A stretch of 26,358 bases of DNA from Priapulus caudatus (Eukaryota > Priapulida > Priapulimorpha > Priapulimorphida > Priapulidae). Of the stretch, positions 1 through 11,394 are shown in pieces. The position numbers and the translations under genes are program-made. Each line of letters opens with the position of its first letter. Position 1 is the stretch's first letter. The notes under the pieces were generated by a model. The model did not search any database. It saw only the letters and a list, made by a program, of their open reading frames with translations, and was not told the origin of the DNA. Where the stretch lies: contig NW_014577094.1 of the NCBI RefSeq assembly GCF_000485595.1, positions 390,706-417,063 on the forward strand, read 5' to 3'.

Positions 1-105
<105 letters not shown>

Positions 106-212
106 ACAGGCGCCTAATTTAAATTATATAATTATAGTCTCACGACTGTAAACAGGAGTCGATAAGACAAAGTCATTGGTACTTGTTTGTCTCTGGTCAT
201 TAGTCTATTGAA

Positions 213-680
213 TCATGTATGTATGCAGAGGTATACAAAGGTCACGTGCGTCTACAGAGGTCATGCATCTGTAGAGGTCATGCACATCAGTAGAGGTCAT
301 GTATGTCTACAGATGTCATGCATGTCTGCAGAGGTCATGCACATCCCTAGAGGTCATGTATGTCTACAGATGTCATGCATGTCTGCAGAGGTCATACATG
401 TCTGCCGATGTCATGTATATCTGTAGAGGTCATGCATGTCTGCAGAGGTCATGCACATCTGCAAAGGTCATGCATGTCTGCAGAGGTCATGCATATCTGT
501 AGAGGGCATGCTCCTCCGTAGAGGTCATGCATATCTGTAGAGGTCATGCACATCCGTAGGGGTCATGCACATCTGCAGAGGTCATGCACATCTGTAGAGA
601 GGTCATGCAATTCTACCGATGTCATGCATGTCTACAGAGGTCATGCATATATGTAGAGGTCATGCATATCTGCATAGGTT
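213..680. repeat. 19-bp minisatellite (AGGTCATGCATGTCTGCAG)
   Basis: Twenty-three units can be read from 239 to 674, with partial units on each side. All are 19 bp except unit 2 (17 bp) and unit 19 (21 bp). Seventeen units begin with exact AGGTCA; others have ATGTCA, AGGGCA or GGGTCA. A three-unit (57-bp) higher-order repeat is visible: units 3-5 are nearly the same as units 6-8. Because 57 is divisible by three, short repetitive open frames arise here; they are not genes. Confidence 0.95.
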
Positions 681-851
681 GTGAGCGCAGTATGAACGCG
701 AAATCTTCCTGTGGACATAATAAGACGTTGTCGGTCTCTCCGGTTACGATTTGCTCGTTATATTCGGCGGACATATACGCGCACAGCATTACTGGCACCG
801 CCTGAAGAGTAGAATCATTCGAGCGCGCCTGTATTGTTATATAGTTACCAA

Positions 852-1287
852 ACGTCCGCACCGTCCAGAGTAGGATCAAGAGGGTACTTATATGTTAGCG
901 TACGTGTGACTATAACAACGATAGTGAAGTCGGTATGATATCGTGGCTACGGTGCATCTGCGTGTGCGGGCGAGTTCGTGTTACATAGAGAACGGGAACG
1001 TTTTCGCGTTGGTGGGTCTGCCTACCTGCACGGTTGTAGTCAGCAGCCGGCGTAGGTGTAACACTGGCTGCAATACAACCTCCTAGTCACTTACGCTCGT
1101 GCATTAACTTGCGCGTTAGCTAACTGCCGCTGCTGCAACCGAGTGCCCCGATATACGTTCACCTTGTTTGCCAGATAATATCGTGTCAGTAATTTCATAA
1201 ATATCGGCTTCGCGCCCTTGTTATGTAACATGCACAAGAAAATTCAGACACTATTATATATATATATATATATATAGAGATAATATA

Positions 1288-1318
<31 letters not shown>

Positions 1319-3135
1319 GTTATTTTGCTGATATGTTCCACCGTGATATCAAATCGACGTGTGTTTAATTATTATGATATGCCGTGTTAACGCCACTTTT
1401 ACGCGGCTTCATTTTAGAGTTGAGGAAACAGCGGTAAAAGAAACGCGCAGTTGTTAGTGACACGCGTGTATAATACTAGTCGCAGTCGCGGCAGTGGCCG
1501 CGTGGCAAATCCTTCAGTAAGCGTGGAACAGAAATAGGTAACTGTTCCTTTGCGGTTATAGCGTCGACTCTCTGGGACCGTGAAAGTGCGAACCAACTAC
1601 TTTAAATTCACGGCTAACCTGGACACAGTAAACCACGTTTCCCACAAGCACTCATTGTTGCCGACGAAAGATTGGAGTGAAGGAAGTCACGTTGGGACGT
1701 GGAACTGTATTTTCAAAAATAAGCGCCCTATGGACACACCATTTACACAACATCCTTGAGATTTTCAGCACACAAAGCAGGAAGCGGAGACGAGGGTAGG
1801 GTGTGCGTCCTGCACGCGCTTATCGTGCAGTTAGGATTGCAGGACACGTCAATACAAGCTTCTGTTGTTCGGTAAATTCGCATGTGTTTTTTTTCTGGCG
1901 AACATGTTCCGTACTTTGCTATGTAATGCGACATACGGCGTAATGTCGCTCTCACTGCAACATCAAATGCTGGCAGATATACTGTCGGCGACGTCGGAAT
2001 GCGGTAAAACGACGCGAGGCTGCGATGTTTGACGGATCGCGGGAAAAGCCGCGTATGCCCTCTGAAAGTGTATTAATTAGGTGATGGTGAACAATCCATA
2101 GGTTACTTCATGTAGCTAAGCTATATTTAAGGTCAGATAATAACTTGAAATAACGATACGCCCGTGGAAGGCTCTGGAGTAGGAACACCGCTGCATTTGT
2201 TACGAGGAATGTAGCATAGTAGTAAGTCGTAGCAAATCTTGACATACAGTTAAAGCTAGTCAGCCCACGAACAAAGAGCAAGAGATTACAGGTGATATAA
2301 AGTGTGGCTAGTAATGTAACATGATGGGAACTTAGGAAATGAAAAGTACGGTCAAAGAAAATCGCGAAGTTATCGTATGGCAAGGTTAATCTGTCAACTT
2401 GATTGTTTGGGGAACGCTGATAAATTGTTGATTTAGCGTAAAATAATATAACAGTATCAATGGCAGTTCGGGATACTGTTGACTATCCAGCTCACTAGTG
2501 GTAGATTCAGTGGTGCACATAGATCATAGGCGGGTGAAGGTGCAAACGGATGGCAAGAGGCGTGTCCCTATTAAATAAACAAGAACCTACGTATGCGTGC
2601 CGACGCGCCCATTCATATAATCAGCTGAGACCCATTAAATAACCATAGGGGGACGGTAGAGCGGAAAGACATTATTGTAGCAAACGTAGATTTCCAGTAA
2701 CATCTGAGTGAATGGACGTATAACGCGCCGCAAGAGTCATAGCGCGAGGACTGATTGAACGTTGGTCAGGGAAAACTGCCTTGGCCCGTAGCCTAACTCA
2801 TTTTGCACTGGAGGAGAAAGACAGTATAGTGATTTACGCGACGCGTAATTCCTCCCCTTGTTTTTGCGCTCCTCTCCATTCCCTTCTTCTTCCAAGTGCT
2901 ATTTCCCTCAAGATCGCTCTTTTACATCGTATACGAGCTCTATGCCTGGTTTGTCAACACACGCACACGCGCACACATCATAACACGCGCGCGCACAGGT
3001 TTCTCTGCTTCACTTTTCCTTGCCTTGCATTCTCGCTCATGGATAGGATAGCGCACACGACATCAATAGTACGCCGTATGTTAACTACGCGGCATGCCTC
3101 ACATATTTCTATACATATATCGATAATGATATTAA
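852..3135. repeat. Duplicated block A, copy 1
   Basis: This is non-coding sequence. Bases 852-1255 align with 11524-11942 (shared CAGAGTAGGAT, GTACTTATATGTTAGCGTAC, AGATAATATCGTG). Bases 1318-3135 align collinearly with 14497-16215 (shared TTTTGCTGATATGTTCCACC, GTTGTTAGTGACACGCG, CATCAATAGTACG). An internal (TA)n occupies 1252-1318. No open frame is kept between the two copies and I recognise no protein. Differences between copies are mostly one- and two-base indels. Confidence 0.9.
1252..1318. repeat. Paired (TA)n microsatellites
   Basis: Two TA runs (1252-1276 and 1294-1318) are separated by a GAGATAATATAATAATTT spacer. The same place in block A copy 2 holds a (TA)n, an N gap and a 2.5-kb insertion. 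Confidence 0.95.
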
Positions 3136-3839
3136 TAATATCTAGAAAATAATTTATTTATTTATTATTTATTTAAGAATATATATATAAATACTTTCGT
3201 GTCCATATCTCCTCTTTTCTTACCTCGCCCTTCGCTCAGTATAGCGTCCTTACATTTTGTGCAGAATCTTACGCGCAGTAAGGAAATACAGCTGTTCTGA
3301 TTCAAGTTGCCAATAGACAATGTGTAGGCAATTTTTTTTAAATACATGGTGGCGACTATCGAACGTTAGCGCGAGTAACTAACAATTACTAATGAACCGC
3401 GGATTTATTGGAAGGGGAATTAATGATCAAAAATGTTTATTCACGTTGTAACTAATGTATCATAATTATAATTGATATATATATAAATATATATAAATAT
3501 ATATAATATAATGCTATATCAGAAGTACAGTATAGTGCAATAATTAATTTTCCAGCTGCCAATCGATCTCCGCTTTAAAACGGATAACGTGCCGAGGAGA
3601 CGAGAATCAACACGTCGAAAGCGTTTTCATGCAAACGATAGGATTAGTTTATAGCTCCAAGCCACGCCACCAAAAAGCAAACAGAGGTACAATGCCACAT
3701 GCCCTGAAAAGCTCCCTCGAGGTTCGGAATACTATTCTTCCCCCCCCCCCTACGAAATATACCAGCGTAAAAAGTGGAACGTTTCTTCGGACCTCGTAGA
3801 CTGCTCTCTGATATTGTGAAATATTTACGTAAGGACTCG
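3136..3839. other. AT-rich non-coding stretch
   Basis: No exon or RNA gene is seen. It holds a TATAAATA-type repeat at 3475-3510, an 11-base C run at 3740-3750 and one copy of the dispersed R repeat at 3549-3627. Confidence 0.6.
3549..3627 (+). repeat. Dispersed R repeat, copy 1
   Basis: It shares TTTTCCAG.TGCCAATCG, AAACGGATAA, GAGAATCAACACG and GCGTTTTC-type blocks with copies near 7166, 10778, 11107 and 17029. It is most like the 17029 copy at its left half (CCGxxxTAAACGGATAA). Confidence 0.6.
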
Positions 3840-4092
3840 ACCAGGGCCGTACGACGAGCAGGGGCAGTTGCCCCTGAAAGATTTATTACAGAGTATGCCT
3901 TTTAATGGACCAAATACTGTACCAACCTTTTAGAAATAAGAGAAATGGGACAGAAAATCGTAAAATCATCAAAGAAATAATTACACTTTAAAAATAAAGA
4001 ATTGAGAAGCGCGAAACGTAATAGGGCCACCAGGAGGCATAAGCGGACTACCTTTGCACCTCTACAAGAAATTTCCTGCGCTACGGCCTGGT
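3840..4092. mobile_element. Possible 253-bp MITE with imperfect terminal inverted repeats
   Basis: The ends read ACCAGGGCCGTA (3840-3851) and TACGGCCTGGT (4082-4092), an inverted pair with one indel. A GGGGCAGTTGCCCC palindrome sits just inside the left end (3860-3873). CAGGG-type ends recall hAT-derived MITEs, but no 8-bp target duplication is visible at the flanks. The interior has no open frame of note. Confidence 0.45.
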
Positions 4093-4597
4093 GAAACACT
4101 ATATTCCACGATGGAAACCCATGAGACAGTGGTGCAACACCACGTTAAGTATTCTCTTTAGAACAATGTGACGTCCATTATATTTACTTATTTTGCCGCC
4201 ATTAATTAAATATTATTTAATTAATATTATTAAGTAATAATTAATTGTTTAATTATTAGTGTACGCGTTGGTGGTAACAAGCTATCCGGTAATGTAAGCT
4301 GTACTTAGAAACATAGATGGACGGATATAAGCTAGGTAGTTAGTAGAGTAGAATGGATAGATTGTAGGATATATAATAATACATTAATATAGATAATATA
4401 TACTATATAATATGTATAGATATGCATAGATAGATGGAGGGGATAGGACAGAACAAGACATATTATATATAAGATATATGTATATATAATACCAGGTTAC
4501 TTGAACGTGTAACTTACGTGTTTACTTGAAGCTAATAGACGTGTGTAGATGGTTGTCGGTGGGACATAGCGGGCCATGCGCGGTCACGGTGACTAAA
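4093..4597. other. AT-rich non-coding stretch with palindromes
   Basis: No gene is seen. It contains an AT palindrome with 10-bp arms (4202-4211 and 4215-4224) within a run of AATTAAT-type sequence, then degenerate ATAGAT/ATATAGAT sequence leading into the GATA block. Confidence 0.6.
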
Positions 4598-4643
4598 ATA
4601 GATAGATAGATAGTCGGATAGATGTATGGATGGATGGATGGAT
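4598..4643. repeat. Short (GATA)n and (TGGA)n tracts
   Basis: Four to five GATA units (4598-4614) are followed by GGATAGATGTA and five TGGA units (4624-4643). This is an outlier of the main tetranucleotide block that starts at 4831. Confidence 0.9.
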
Positions 4644-4830
4644 CCCTTGAGAGAGAAGCCCGTCACAACATCACGAAACCTGTGAAAATCCGCCCTCGAA
4701 CTTTTTGATTTATATGCAAACTTTATAATTATTTCGGAAGTAGATGGCGCCAGAATCTCAAATTTAAAAATGTCATTTCAAAATGCCATTGGATGGTGGC
4801 GCCCCCAACGAAAAAAACCGGTACATTGTA

Positions 4831-5594
4831 AAGTAGATAGATAGATAGAAAGATAAATCAATAGATACGTAGATAAGTAGATAGGTCGGTAGGTAGATAG
4901 GTAGGTAGATAGAGAGAAGATAGATAGATTAAATAAAGTATTAGATAGAGGAGTCGAAGGGAGGGAATGGTGGAGGAATGTGGATGGATGATGGAGGGAT
5001 GGATGGAGGGTAGACTGAGAGGGAGATGGGGACGGATGTATGGATGGATGGATAGCATGCAATAGTGGATAAGAATAAATAGATAAAGATGCGATAGATG
5101 GTGGGTAGAATTATAGTAATAGAATAGATAGATAAGAGTAGGTAGGTAGATAGCATAGATAGATAGATAGATAAGAAAATAGATAGCATAGGTAGATAGA
5201 TGGAGAGATAGATAAGATAGATAAGATAGATAGATAGATAAGATAAGATAGATAAGATAGATAGAATAAGTGAGATAGATAGATAGATAGAGTAGATAGA
5301 TAGATAGATAGATAGATAGCATAGAATAGATAGATTAGAAGAGATATCATAGATAGATAATATTATAATATTAGATATATAAGAGATAGATAGTAAATAA
5401 TAGATAGATGATAGAATAGATAATAGATAGATAGATAGATAGATAGATAGTAGATTAGAAAAGAGAGATAGAAAGACTAGATGATAGATGATAGATAGAG
5501 GGACGGGTGGATGGGATGGATGGATGGATAGATTGATAGGATAGGCGTAGATAGATAGATAGATAGAAGATAGATAGATAGATAAGATAGATAG

Positions 5595-5625
<31 letters not shown>

Positions 5626-5760
5626 GATAGACAGATAGATAGATGCATAAGATAGATAGATAGATAGATAGGAATAATAGATTAGATAGATTAGAGAGAT
5701 AGATAGATAGAAGAAGAAAGAGTAGAGAGATAGATAGATAGAGAGATAGATAGAATACGA
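4831..5760. repeat. GATA/GGAT tetranucleotide satellite block
   Basis: About 0.93 kb is dominated by GATA, with interspersed GGAT (4980-5050, 5505-5530), TAGG and ATAA variants. The longest pure runs are near 5282-5320, 5420-5450 and 5580-5645. The long minus-strand open frames rich in Ile, Tyr, Leu and Ser come only from the repeat. Confidence 0.95.
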
Positions 5761-6138
5761 TAGAGAAGAGAGAGAGAGGGAGAAAGAGAGAAAGATATAT
5801 GGAGACAGAGAGGGTGGGAGAGAGAGGGAGGGCGTGACATGCCGAGAGAGAGAGAGCGACAGAGAGGTGAAAAGTGAAAGCGAACGAGCGAACGAGCGAA
5901 CGAGAGAGAGACAGAGAGAAAGGGGAAAGCATGAGAGTGGGAAAGATATATAGACAGGCAGAGAGAGATAGAGATAAAGAGAGATAGAAAGAGAGATAGA
6001 GCGAGAGAGATAGAGAGAGAGATCGCGAGAGAGCGAAAGCGAGAAAAAAAGAGATCGCGAGAGAGCGAGAGCCAGAGAAAAAAAAAGATCGCGAGAGAGC
6101 GAGAGACAGAGAGCGCGCGAATGCGAACGAGCGTCAGC

Positions 6139-6171
<33 letters not shown>

Positions 6172-6482
6172 CTCAAAGAAATAGATAGACATGCAGAGAG
6201 AGTGAGAGACATGTAGAGGGGGAGAGAGCAAGGAGAGAGAGAGAGATAATAGGGAGACAGAGAGGGTGGGAGATAATAATAAGGGGAAAGACGAGACAGG
6301 GCGAGAGTGAGAGCAACAGAGAGTGAAAGTGAGAGCGAACGAGCAAACGACAGAGGTAGGAGATAGATAGACATGAAGAGAGAGAGAGCGAGAGCGAGAG
6401 AGGTTGAGCGAGAGAGAGAGAGAGTGCGAGAAACCGAGAGAGAGAGAGAGAGAGAGAGAGAGTGCGAGAGCGAGCGAGCGAC

Positions 6483-6512
<30 letters not shown>
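5761..6512. repeat. Purine-rich (GA)n block, copy 1
   Basis: The plus strand is almost pure purine: GAGA runs broken by CGAACGAGCGAG and by a recurring GATAGATAGACATGCAGAGAG module (about 6180 and 6365). It leads directly into block B copy 1. The minus-strand Ser/Leu/Arg-rich frames are artefacts. Confidence 0.95.
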
Positions 6513-6513
<1 letters not shown>

Positions 6514-7122
6514 CGAACAAATTTGGGGTTAAAAACTTAAATCTAACCTACTTCTTTATTGATTTATATGTTATTGTGTATCAGACAAAACGAGCATTTA
6601 TTATCTCTGCCAGCCAGTATGCTCAACATATACAGCGCGCATATATAAATGAATCACTTGGACTTTCGTCACGCCGTGACGGACTTCTCTTTCGCCAGAT
6701 ATATCACGGTCAGTATACACGTGGCCCGAAGCGTCCCCGCCATGTTCTCTCTGTGTTTTGTCGTCAAAGATTCAAGCTGTGACTACTTCGAATGCTCATA
6801 ATTACAGCTAACGTGAGTAAATAAATTCTTGCTCAACTGAAGCGTCCGTAGCTGTTATATATGATACTTAATTCATGTCGTTCACTCGTTTAATTACAGC
6901 ATATAAATGGATTAGTCAGGATAAAACCCACATACTTGACTGAGTTCAATTGTAAGAATTCTTTTCATGCGTTATAGTTGCATAAAGATGCGTGGTTATA
7001 GAATTAAATACTTAGCGATAGTGTATAATTAACGGTAGGCCTAAAGTCTATATATCAGTCAGTTTCTCTTGATTCACACTCCGCTTTCCTTGTTTAAGCT
7101 CACAATAATCACAATGAATTGA

Positions 7123-7146
7123 TATATATATATATATATATATATA
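7123..7146. repeat. (TA)n microsatellite in block B copy 1
   Basis: Twelve TA units. The same tract is found at 10737-10759 in copy 2. Confidence 0.95.
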
Positions 7147-7165
7147 GGGCTACGCATCAAAGTTA

Positions 7166-7230
7166 TTTTCATGCAAATCGCCAGACTGGAGGACACGAAG
7201 TTATCACGTTTTCGAGGCCGCGTCGCGCTG
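7166..7230 (+). repeat. Dispersed R repeat, copy 2
   Basis: GGAGGACACG, TTATCACGTTTTCGAGG and CGTCG are shared with the copies at 10778 and 17029. It lies just after the (TA)n of block B. Confidence 0.6.
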
Positions 7231-8030
7231 CGCACGATGAGTGTTACCAGGTCTCCCAGTTCAACATACCCCGAAGGTGCACAGAATAAACGTAGGGTTA
7301 CTTTATTAGTATCTCTTATTATCTCATACGACTACACTTGCGCTATATTATAATATATGCATTTGTCCTATCAATGTTTACGTTCATTATGTCAATGTAA
7401 TTTTCACTGGAAATAACGAGAAGACAAGCTGGAGGCAAGAGTTGCGGAACAAAAGTAGTACAGGGTATTGTATAGTGTGCGCGTCTAAACCACTTTATCG
7501 AGACTCTCAGTACTATGTAAAACACTGGACAGACTAGGCGTAATGCGAAGCAAGTCACACCCTGACTATTCTCGCACACACCACTTGTTTTCCAAATCAT
7601 ATAAACAGATATTAAAATATCAATTGGCTCTCAGTTCAGCAAGTTTTGTCTATTGATAGTAGCACGTAAATTTCAGCGCAGTACACATAGTTATCACGTA
7701 TCCATGAGAGTATCTTCGCACCGTAGATATCAACGAAAGCATGCAGCGCCAAGTTTGCCAAAGAACCTGGAAATGTAAAATTATTATTCGTATCGAGACA
7801 AAATCCCAAAGAGTGTGCCCGTGTCCTTATTCTTGCAGTGGTCTTGCTCCTACTAAACATGGCTTCTGTCAGCGTTAGATCCGAACTGATAGTCCGAGAA
7901 TGTCATACATTTATATTTCTAAATGGTAACTCGAATTGACAATAATACACCAGAGAGAGAGAGCTCCGCATTGACAATAAGACCAAAAAGTTCATATTTA
8001 ACGTAGGTTATTATTATATATCTCAAGCAA

Positions 8031-8399
8031 CAAACAATAATACGTTTAATCGCTATTTGTCTTATTGTGACCCTTGTTAGGAGTCATATTCAATAGCAAC
8101 ATAATTAGCCACGGAGCAAAATCATTGCTGGAGTACTAGAAATATTAATTTATTTGTTCGTTCTAAAACCACAAGTCCTTCTGGCTATAAACATCACGCA
8201 TTCACGCGCACTTGACCGGAAGGCACTACTCTTGAGAGAGAATATCGTGCATGCAGTAACATTAAGACTGATCAGAAAGCCAGAGAGCGAAGCAGCACAT
8301 AATGAACGAATTAGTAGACGACGTGAGTAGACCACAGCAAGATATCTTGAATGAGAACTGCGGAATGAAATAGTTCAGTAACAGAGAGTAAGTATCAGG
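8031..8399. other. Non-coding stretch before the second GA block
   Basis: I see no gene, RNA or clear repeat here. The sequence becomes progressively purine-rich toward its right end. Confidence 0.5.
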
Positions 8400-9590
8400 G
8401 AAGATCATCGAGAGCAAACGACCGAGCGATAGAGTGAAAAGAAGATATTACCATGCAGAGAGAAGAGAGAGAAAAGAGAGAGACGAGAGATATATGATGA
8501 GAAAGATGATCATAGACATGCAGATAGGAAATTGGAGAGAAAGGGTACGCTGGAGACGAAAGTCAGAAAATGCGAACAAAGCGGCGAGTATAGATAATGC
8601 GACAGGAATATGAGAGCGATGAAGAGAGCGAGCGACGCAGATCGTAGCGCAACAGAGATTGAAGGAAAGGGGATCCGAGAGATAGTATGCGGAAAAGATA
8701 TGAGTACAGCTCTATCCGAGAGCCGAGAGACATCACAGAGAGGCGATATCAGAGAGAGGGAGAGGATCTATAAGGAGCAAGGAGTGTGATAAAAGTAGAG
8801 AGAACGACTCACTAGATGAATGAGAATGGAGCAGCGTAGTAGTGATTCAGAGAGAGATAAGCGAGAAAAGGGCGGAGCACAGTATAATAGTAGCGAGATG
8901 ACGATGAAATAATATATGATTTAGAATATAGCCTACAGACGGGCGCGCACACATACAACCCACAAGCAGTTCGCTGAGCAGCCGAGAGATAGAGAGAGAT
9001 GGAAAAAAGATAGACCGACGAGTTAGAATACTCAGCACGAGACAGACGACACCAAGACGCAGAGAGAGAGAAGATATCACGAGAGAGCGAGAGACAGAGA
9101 GCCGCGCGAGTGAGCGAGTCTCCGAGAGAGAGAGAGAGAATAGAGAGAGAAGAGAAGAAAGAGAAAAAAGAGAGAGAAAAGCGAGAGAGAGAGAGAGAGA
9201 GAGAGAGAGCGGCTTCAGAGACACCAGACCACGCAGTGAGAGAGACATGCCAGAGAGAGAGATAGAGAGCAGAAGCAGAACCGCGCCAGAGAAAGACAGA
9301 GAGGAGAGCACGAAGCACAGGAGAGGAAAGAAAACCGCAGTGAGGAAAGAGAAAGCAGAGACGAGAAGGCGGACGGCAGAGAGGCACGAGAGAACGAAGG
9401 CAGAAGCACAAGAACGAGAGAAAGACACGCCGAGAGGCAAGAGAAGCGGCAAGTGGGAGAGAAGAGGCCGAGAAAGAGCCACGACGAATAACGGCACGCA
9501 CACACGAGCAGAAGAGCGGAACGCAAGGACGTAGAGACGAGCAAAAGGTAATAGGAGAGAGAGAGAGCGAGAGAAGCACGACCCGAAACA
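8400..9590. repeat. Purine-rich (GA)n block, copy 2
   Basis: Degenerate GA-rich sequence (8400-8950) passes through a short non-repetitive patch (8880-8990) into denser GAGA (9055-9580). CATGCAGAGAG-type modules recur at about 8452, 8515 and 9245. It ends at the start of block B copy 2. The open frames on both strands are low-complexity. Confidence 0.85.
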
Positions 9591-9888
9591 AATGGGTGAA
9601 AAACTTAATTAACTCTAATTCTTATTGATTTTGTATGTAGGCGTATAGCACACAACGATCATTTTTATCCATTAGCCTGCCATATTTCAACATATACAGA
9701 GACGCATACGTAATAATCACTTGACTCTCGTCACCGCGGAGCGTACGGTTTCTCTTGCCAGATTATCACGGTCCATAATCACGGCCCTAACTCCCCGTTA
9801 TTTCGATATCAAACAGCTAACGCGCCGAGTAAATAAACTTCTTCGCCAACGCCTAGCGACTTACCCGTAGCCTGTTATATATCATCAC

Positions 9889-10492
9889 TTAAAGGCTGGA
9901 AACACGTTTACTCTAGTTCTAGGTTATTTCAGTTATTAGGTTAAAAGTACCACCATAAAAAGTTTCCTGTTAATTCACCATTAAGAAATATTATAGAAAA
10001 AATTTTAAAACAACGAACACACGATTGACTTAGCAACGCCACGGTCGGCGCCACATCAAAGTGCACGATCTGAAAGTTCGCGCAAAACCACTTCAGCCAA
10101 GGGCTACAACCGAGGTTTCTTATTATTAATTTAAAAAGACAAAAAGATTGTAATATCTTTTAAAATAATGACATATAAGTTCAGTATAGTATGATACAAT
10201 TGTCCTAAAAATAGAACCACGTCCGATAAATAGCATTAGGTAAATATAATGCCCCTTGTGATTTGCCCACCTTCCGTCGTAACGCTGCAAAATAACATTG
10301 CAAATGCCACTTCAGGCTGGCAGCACAGATCGCGCGTGTCATGGCGCCGTTCAAATTTCGTAGCGTTGATGTGTAATTAATTATAACAATTAAATTAGGT
10401 ATCTGGTAACAAATACGTGTGGGTATAGACGATTTGTTATACAGTAAGTACAGTTGTATGCAGTAAAATCCTAGAGTCTACTATCCCTTTAA
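9889..10492. mobile_element. TTAA-flanked MITE, Kolobok/T2-like (596 bp)
   Basis: TTAA at 9889-9892 and again at 10489-10492 flank 596 bp that is missing from block B copy 1, where a single TTAA (6868-6871) joins the same flanks. The right end read inward is TTAAAGGGATAGTAGACTCT. The left end begins TTAAAGG and has TTTACTCTAG a little further in, so the ends are inverted repeats with an indel. TTAAAGGRR termini with TTAA duplication are known from T2-type MITEs of the Kolobok superfamily. There is no transposase frame, so the element is non-autonomous. Confidence 0.7.
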
Positions 10493-10777
10493 TTCATGTC
10501 ATTCACTCGTTTAATTACAGCATATAAATAGATTAATCAAGATAAAACCCACACACCTGACTGAGTTAAATTGTAAGTATTCTTTTCATGCGTTATAGTT
10601 GCATAAAGATGCGTGGTTATAGAATTAAATACTTAGCGATAGTGTATAATTAACGCTAAAGTCTATATATCATTCAGTTTTTCTTGATTCATTCTCTGCT
10701 TTTCTTGTCTAAGCTCACAATAATCACAATGAATTGATATATATATATATATATATATAGGGCTACGCATCAAAGTT

Positions 10778-10863
10778 ATTTTCAGTGCAATCGCCATACT
10801 GGAGGACACGGAGAGTTATCACGTTTTCGAGGCAGCGTCGTGCAACGATTGATTGGTTACCGG
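10778..10863 (+). repeat. Dispersed R repeat, copy 3
   Basis: TTTTCAGTGCAATCGCC, GAGGACACGGAGA, ACGTTTTCGAGGCA, CGTCG and GGTTACCGG blocks. These are collinear with 17029-17145. Confidence 0.7.
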
Positions 10864-11106
10864 TCTCCAGTTCAACATACCAAGAGGTGCACAGAAATAT
10901 ACGTAGGTGTTATTATATATATATATGACAACGTTTATAATATATATAATTATTGTGCATTATACAAAAACAGTATTTATTATCTCTTTAACCTGTCAGC
11001 CTGGGCAACATTGCCAGATAGTCTATATGCGAGTCAATCACCCCTGACTAGTTCTCCACTTTTCGTTTTCCAAATTCATATAAACCAGATATTAAATTCA
11101 TGCACG

Positions 11107-11187
11107 TCAAATTTCCAGTGCCAATCACGTCGCTGAAGGACTCGGAGAATCAACATGTTTTAGAGGCAACGTCGTGCACCGCTCGCC
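11107..11187 (+). repeat. Dispersed R repeat, copy 4
   Basis: TTTCCAGTGCCAATC, CTCGGAGAATCAACA, GAGGCAACGTCG. It lies about 330 bp after copy 3, within block B copy 2. Confidence 0.65.
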
Positions 11188-11240
11188 AGTTGAGCATACC
11201 AAAAAGTTCATATTTAACGTAGGTATTATTTATTATGCTA

Positions 11241-11394
11241 TAGCACACATGTTATGAATCTATGTTATGAATCTGTTGGTGTTTTCTAGCATTAGCGATA
11301 AGTTGCTGGTACTATAGATTGTGTGGTTTTTAAAACCATTTTGTTCGTAACTCGGCTCTCGCCTTGACCGGCTACTTATACAAGGTGATCATAT
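11241..11394. other. Short non-coding stretch between blocks
   Basis: It has a tandem CTATGTTATGAAT/CTGTTATGAATCT-like pair near 11255-11275. No gene is seen. Confidence 0.4.

Larger units (their letters stand above)
6516..8030 (+). repeat. Block B, copy 1 (without the TTAA insert)
   Basis: It aligns collinearly with 9590-11240 and, for its first part, with 13260-14480. Shared landmarks include AAAACTTAA after the GA tract, ATAAATGGATTAGTCAGG, TTTTCATGCGTTATAGTTGC, TACTTAGCGATAGTGTATAA, a (TA)n at 7123-7146, GGGCTACGCATCAAAG, TTTTCCAAATCATATAAAC (7588) and AAAAAGTTCATATTTAACG (7985). At 6868-6871 it has a single TTAA where copies 2 and 3 hold an insert. No conserved reading frame is found. 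Confidence 0.85.
9590..11240 (+). repeat. Block B, copy 2 (with the TTAA insert)
   Basis: It aligns with 6516-8030 on both sides of an insert at 9893-10488. After the insert the match is high: AGCATATAAATAGATTAATC, TTTTCATGCGTTATAGTTGC, (TA)n at 10737-10759, GGGCTACGCATCAAAG. The right part contains two R repeat copies (10778 and 11107). Confidence 0.85.

Noticed and set aside
187-502. Frames encoding repeated Cys/His-containing peptides
   Set aside because: They arise from the 57-bp (three-unit) periodicity of the 19-bp minisatellite. The frame breaks at the 17- and 21-bp units.
239-674. CRISPR-like array
   Set aside because: The 19-bp units are directly adjacent with no unique spacers, and the genome is eukaryotic.
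4778-6520. Long minus-strand open frames (up to 258 codons) rich in Ile, Tyr, Leu, Ser and Arg
   Set aside because: They translate the GATA and GA repeats, overlap in several frames at once, and have no domain, splice or codon evidence.
8812-9591. 259-codon minus-strand frame and overlapping frames on both strands
   Set aside because: Purine-rich repeat translated as Ser/Leu-rich protein. Equally long frames exist on the opposite strand, as expected of low-complexity DNA.
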